Assembly: GCA_015063605.1 (NCBI GenBank)
Contig: SVTV01000029.1
Coordinates: 1 to 36,443, forward strand
Direction: 5' to 3'
DNA from: Oscillospiraceae bacterium
Lineage (GTDB): Bacteria; Bacillota; Clostridia; Oscillospirales; SIG627
Length of the DNA stretch: 36,443 bases
This document shows positions 33,722 to 36,443 of this stretch, piece after piece; within the stretch, counting starts at the first letter, position 1; each line of letters opens with the position of its first letter. Both the position numbers and the translations under genes were made by a program. The notes under the pieces are model-generated. The model was not told the origin of the DNA, searched no databases, and was given only the letters and a program-made list of their open reading frames with translations.

Positions 33722-35731
33722 ATGTCAAACAAACAACACCTCGATATCTGGAACGAGCGTCTCAGCTTCATCTGGTACAACGATAACGAGATATTCGATT
33801 TCACCGATAAGGATTTCGACGATCTTGCCCGTTCCTATGCCCAAAGCGGCATAACGATAGTTATCACATTCAGCTGTACCCATTTCAGATACAGCTTTGT
33901 AAACCATTGGGATAAAATATTCAAATGCATCAAGCGTCTTTGCGATGCATGTCATAAGTACGGCATAAAGGTAGTTGAGCACGCAAGCTGTAATCTTACC
34001 CACAATCCGAAAAACGAGGATGATATAGAGTACGTAGAGGACGATTTCAAATCGAGAAACTCCACCATGAAGCATTGGGACGGATTCCTTGATTTCGTTA
34101 CCGATGACGATGCCGTAATGAACAACGGCAGAATGGTAAAGGAATTTCGTCAGATAGACGGCAGGACGGGTGAATACACCATATCCAATTACCGCGGATA
34201 CTGCTTCTGCTACAACAACCCTCTTTACCGCGAAAGCTATTTCAAGTATTTGGATGAGCTTTACAAGACGGGTATTGACGGCGTAATGGCTGATGATATA
34301 CAATATGTAGCGGAAGGAAATTCCTGCGCCTGCGAATACTGCAGAAAGCTTTTCAAGGAGGAAACGGGGTACGATCTTCCTTACCCCGATAAGTGGGGCG
34401 AATTTTTTGAAAATTATTCCGATCCTGCTTACGTGGCATGGAAGCGCTTCAAGGTAAGATCTACGGAACGATATCAGAGAGACATAAACCGTCACTTTGA
34501 ATCACGGGGCTTGAAGCTTTTAAGACCCAATTACATTTCAAGCATCGTCGTTTCCAACTGGTCAAGCTATCCCTTTGAGCAGGCAAGCGATCTTTGGGAC
34601 TTCACATTCCAGGAAAACTGCTTCTCTTCCATTATAAGATACTCCTTCTATGCATTTGCCGTTGAAGCAATGCAGAGATATGCAATGTGCGAGTGGAAAA
34701 ACAATCCGTCTCTGTCCCTTTTCTATCCGGACAGATACGATTCCTTCTATTTCAGCTGGGCTTTGTCCTCCACATGGGGACAGATACTTCTTGCTACAGC
34801 CGAAGGCAGTCATAACACCGATTACGAAAAGGAATTCAGAACCTTTGAAAGAAAGCATTCTTCCCTTTACAGAGACCCGAAGAAGCTTTGCGATATGACT
34901 TTCTACCATTCGACACAGACGAGAGATTTTACAAAGTCATGGCACAGCATGAGAAGATTTTATTCCGCTGTCCAGTCGGCTTACATGGCAGGCTACTCCG
35001 TTGGAATGGTATTTGATTACAGCAACGATGAAGTTTTCTTCAAGCATAAGACGATAGTATGCCCCGCAGTTACAATGGTATCCGATGAAGAATTAAAGCG
35101 CTTTGCAAAATTCGTAAGCACGGGCGGCAAGCTTATAATTTTAGGCGAATTTGCAAAATTCCGTGCAGACGGAAGCGAACGGAAATTCTCGGAAACACTG
35201 TCTTACTTCGGTGACAGCTTCTCCGATGTGATATATATGCCCAATTACGATTCCATTGAAGGATATCACGACAGAGGCATTGACAGAATGAGAACTCCCG
35301 ATGCTAAGGTATATATGGACTTCTCAAGTAAGAACCGTATAAAGGAAAGAGGCGTAAAGCTCTTCGGAGCGGTCTGCGGCGACAAGACCGTAAGCTCCTC
35401 CGATACGGATCTGGATCTGATTTTCGGTGCGTTCAGAGTAAAGGACGGCTTCACGGTCAATATTACCAACGTTACCGACTGCATCCCCGAGGGTACGGCA
35501 CTTGTATCCCATCATGACACCATTCCCGCATTCGTAAAGGGCGCAAGGAAGGTCGATGCATTCTCCGTCAACTTAAAATGCGATGACAAAATACGCTTTG
35601 CATATCTCGCTTCCCCCGAATTCGACGGTGCAGTCGCTCTCGGTTTTGAGGAAAAGGACGGATATGTCAAGGTAAATATCCCCGGAGGTCTTTTCGCGGG
35701 ATACGGAATTGTGCATTTAATAAGGGAATGA
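33722..35731 (+). CDS. Putative TIM-barrel glycoside hydrolase (beta-galactosidase/GH42-like), first tandem copy
   Basis: This 669-aa protein resembles the hypothetical glycosyl hydrolases related to GH42 beta-galactosidases. A TIM barrel (about 1-370) contains GIDGVMADDIQY (184-195), with D191/D192 as possible catalytic or binding acids. A CACEYCRKLF cluster (C202, C204, C207) follows, like the cysteine loop seen in related enzymes. A Rossmann-like trimerisation domain follows (about 400-560: GYSVGMVFDYSNDE, FVSTGGKLIILGEF), then a C-terminal beta region. No signal peptide is present. GAGGGGAAG lies about 8 bases upstream of the ATG, in a 15-base gap after the preceding gene. A second copy begins at 36098 after a repeat cluster. 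The activity is not established. Confidence 0.72.
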   Translation: MSNKQHLDIWNERLSFIWYNDNEIFDFTDKDFDDLARSYAQSGITIVITFSCTHFRYSFVNHWDKIFKCIKRLCDACHKYGIKVVEHASCNLTHNPKNEDDIEYVEDDFKSRNSTMKHWDGFLDFVTDDDAVMNNGRMVKEFRQIDGRTGEYTISNYRGYCFCYNNPLYRESYFKYLDELYKTGIDGVMADDIQYVAEGNSCACEYCRKLFKEETGYDLPYPDKWGEFFENYSDPAYVAWKRFKVRSTERYQRDINRHFESRGLKLLRPNYISSIVVSNWSSYPFEQASDLWDFTFQENCFSSIIRYSFYAFAVEAMQRYAMCEWKNNPSLSLFYPDRYDSFYFSWALSSTWGQILLATAEGSHNTDYEKEFRTFERKHSSLYRDPKKLCDMTFYHSTQTRDFTKSWHSMRRFYSAVQSAYMAGYSVGMVFDYSNDEVFFKHKTIVCPAVTMVSDEELKRFAKFVSTGGKLIILGEFAKFRADGSERKFSETLSYFGDSFSDVIYMPNYDSIEGYHDRGIDRMRTPDAKVYMDFSSKNRIKERGVKLFGAVCGDKTVSSSDTDLDLIFGAFRVKDGFTVNITNVTDCIPEGTALVSHHDTIPAFVKGARKVDAFSVNLKCDDKIRFAYLASPEFDGAVALGFEEKDGYVKVNIPGGLFAGYGIVHLIRE

Positions 35732-35744
35732 AGTTGTTATTAGA

Positions 35745-36052
35745 ATAGAACAATTCCTCCGCAGTTGCGAAGCAACTGATTCCTTCGGTGACAGCTCCGC
35801 AGAAACGCTTGCGTTTCTGATTTACACCTAAAGGAGCCTTTGGCTTGTGCAAACTTCTGATGAACTGCGTATACTTCAAGTCAGATATGGCTGCAAGTTG
35901 TAATATTTTACTTGAAGTTAGCACTTATAAGCCTCCTTTGTGTAAAAGGAGGTGGCACGGCGCAGCCGTGACGGAGGAATTGTTCTTAACCATCAACAAA
36001 TTTTTCCTCCTTTAGGTGTAATGCAGATACAAGCATCTGCGGAGGAATTGTT
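35745..36052. repeat. Intergenic repeat cluster VII (three A units, one linker)
   Basis: A units lie at 35749-35836 (reverse), 35931-35983 (forward, ACGGCGCAGCCGT) and 36006-36052 (forward, one hairpin only: GCAGATACAAGCATCTGC). The first, with flanks 35745-35836, is identical over 92 nt to 14898-14989, more than 20 kb away. One linker lies at about 35838-35928. The cluster fills the gap between the two tandem copies of the TIM-barrel glycosidase. Confidence 0.85.
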
Positions 36053-36097
36053 ACTTAACGCATATCAACTTTACCATCAAAAAAGAGAAGAATCATC

Positions 36098-36443
36098 ATG
36101 TCAAACATACAACACCTCGATATGTGGAATGAACGTCTCAGCTTCATCTGGTACAACGATAACGAGATATTCGATTTCACCGATAAGGATTTCGACGATC
36201 TTGCCCGTTCCTATGCCCAAAGCGGTATAACGATAGTTATCACATTCAGCTGTACACATTTCAGATACAGCTTTGTCCCTTATTGGGATAAAATATTTAC
36301 CTGCATCAAAAAGCTTTGCGATGCGTGTCATAAATACGGCATAAAGGTAGTTGAGCATTCAAGCTGCAACCTTACCCACAACCCCAAAAACGATGATGAC
36401 GTAGCACATGTGGAAAACGATTTCAAATCGAAAAACTCCGACA
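36098..36443 (+). CDS. Putative TIM-barrel glycoside hydrolase, second tandem copy (truncated by window end)
   Basis: The first 115 codons encode a protein starting MSNIQHLDMWNERLSF, about 88-90% identical by eye to the start of the gene at 33722. A stretch of 92 nt (36134-36225) is identical to 33758-33849. Elsewhere the copies differ at both silent and amino acid positions, for example FVNHWDKIFK against FVPYWDKIFT. The ribosome binding region AAAGAGAAGAATCATC resembles that of the first copy. The reading frame is intact to the window edge. Expected function is the same as that of its neighbour. Confidence 0.85.
   Translation, partial: MSNIQHLDMWNERLSFIWYNDNEIFDFTDKDFDDLARSYAQSGITIVITFSCTHFRYSFVPYWDKIFTCIKKLCDACHKYGIKVVEHSSCNLTHNPKNDDDVAHVENDFKSKNSD

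Overview
The window looks like a chromosomal segment of an anaerobic Clostridia-type member of the Bacillota, probably an uncultured gut lineage. I cannot place it below class from sequence alone. The support is a T-box leader in front of pheS-pheT, a Soj/Spo0J-type parA-parB pair with consensus parS sites, Firmicutes-style PheS, sigma-A-like promoters with 17-18 bp spacers, and AAAGG/GGAGG ribosome binding sites. The parABS locus suggests the region lies near the replication origin. No tRNA, rRNA or CRISPR array is visible.

Layout, left to right. (1) 331-11502, minus strand: three tandem paralogues of a heparinase II/III-like polysaccharide lyase. Transcription order is the 1004-aa copy, then the 1339-aa copy, then the 1334-aa copy. 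The two long copies are secreted and membrane-anchored. The first copy has lost its signal peptide, a central beta-sandwich module and the C-terminal anchor. (2) 12053-14819, minus: a two-span membrane protein, a membrane-anchored MORN-repeat protein, and proA, which overlaps the MORN gene by four bases. (3) 15413-18514, minus: parA, parB, serS, with two parS sites upstream (18690 and 19471). (4) 19623-26024, plus: a TIM-barrel sugar isomerase/epimerase, then a T-box-controlled pheS-pheT-gpmI unit ending in a strong terminator. The GpmI is of the long, plant-like type. (5) 26847-28271, minus: an AlbA_2/HATPase/winged-helix regulator-like protein whose promoter is preceded by an array of TTAACGATA motifs. 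(6) 29209-36443, plus: a GH78-like alpha-L-rhamnosidase, a GH63/MGH1-like (alpha/alpha)6 hydrolase and a TIM-barrel glycosidase. The last is tandemly duplicated, and the second copy runs off the window. These enzymes have no signal peptides, so they probably finish degrading imported oligosaccharides in the cytoplasm, whereas the long lyases act outside. No transporter is present, so a link between the two sets is inference.

The most unusual feature is a dense family of intergenic repeats. It fills seven of the spaces between genes, at or near transcription-unit borders (about 111-310, 11551-12036, 14898-15410, 18712-19413, 26119-26800, 28438-29090 and 35745-36052). The units are modular. A constant scaffold (CTCCTTT-GTGTA ... 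GGAGG-TGGC ... GAC-GGAGGAATTGT) carries two slots, each filled by one of several unrelated but perfectly self-complementary hairpins. Units are joined by a conserved AT-rich linker of about 70-90 bp and mixed with at least two other modular families. Some 89-92 nt blocks are identical between clusters kilobases apart. One cluster lies where the start of the third lyase gene should be, and another sits between the two parS sites. The nature of these elements is not established from the sequence; a REP-like element moved by a factor encoded elsewhere is one possibility.
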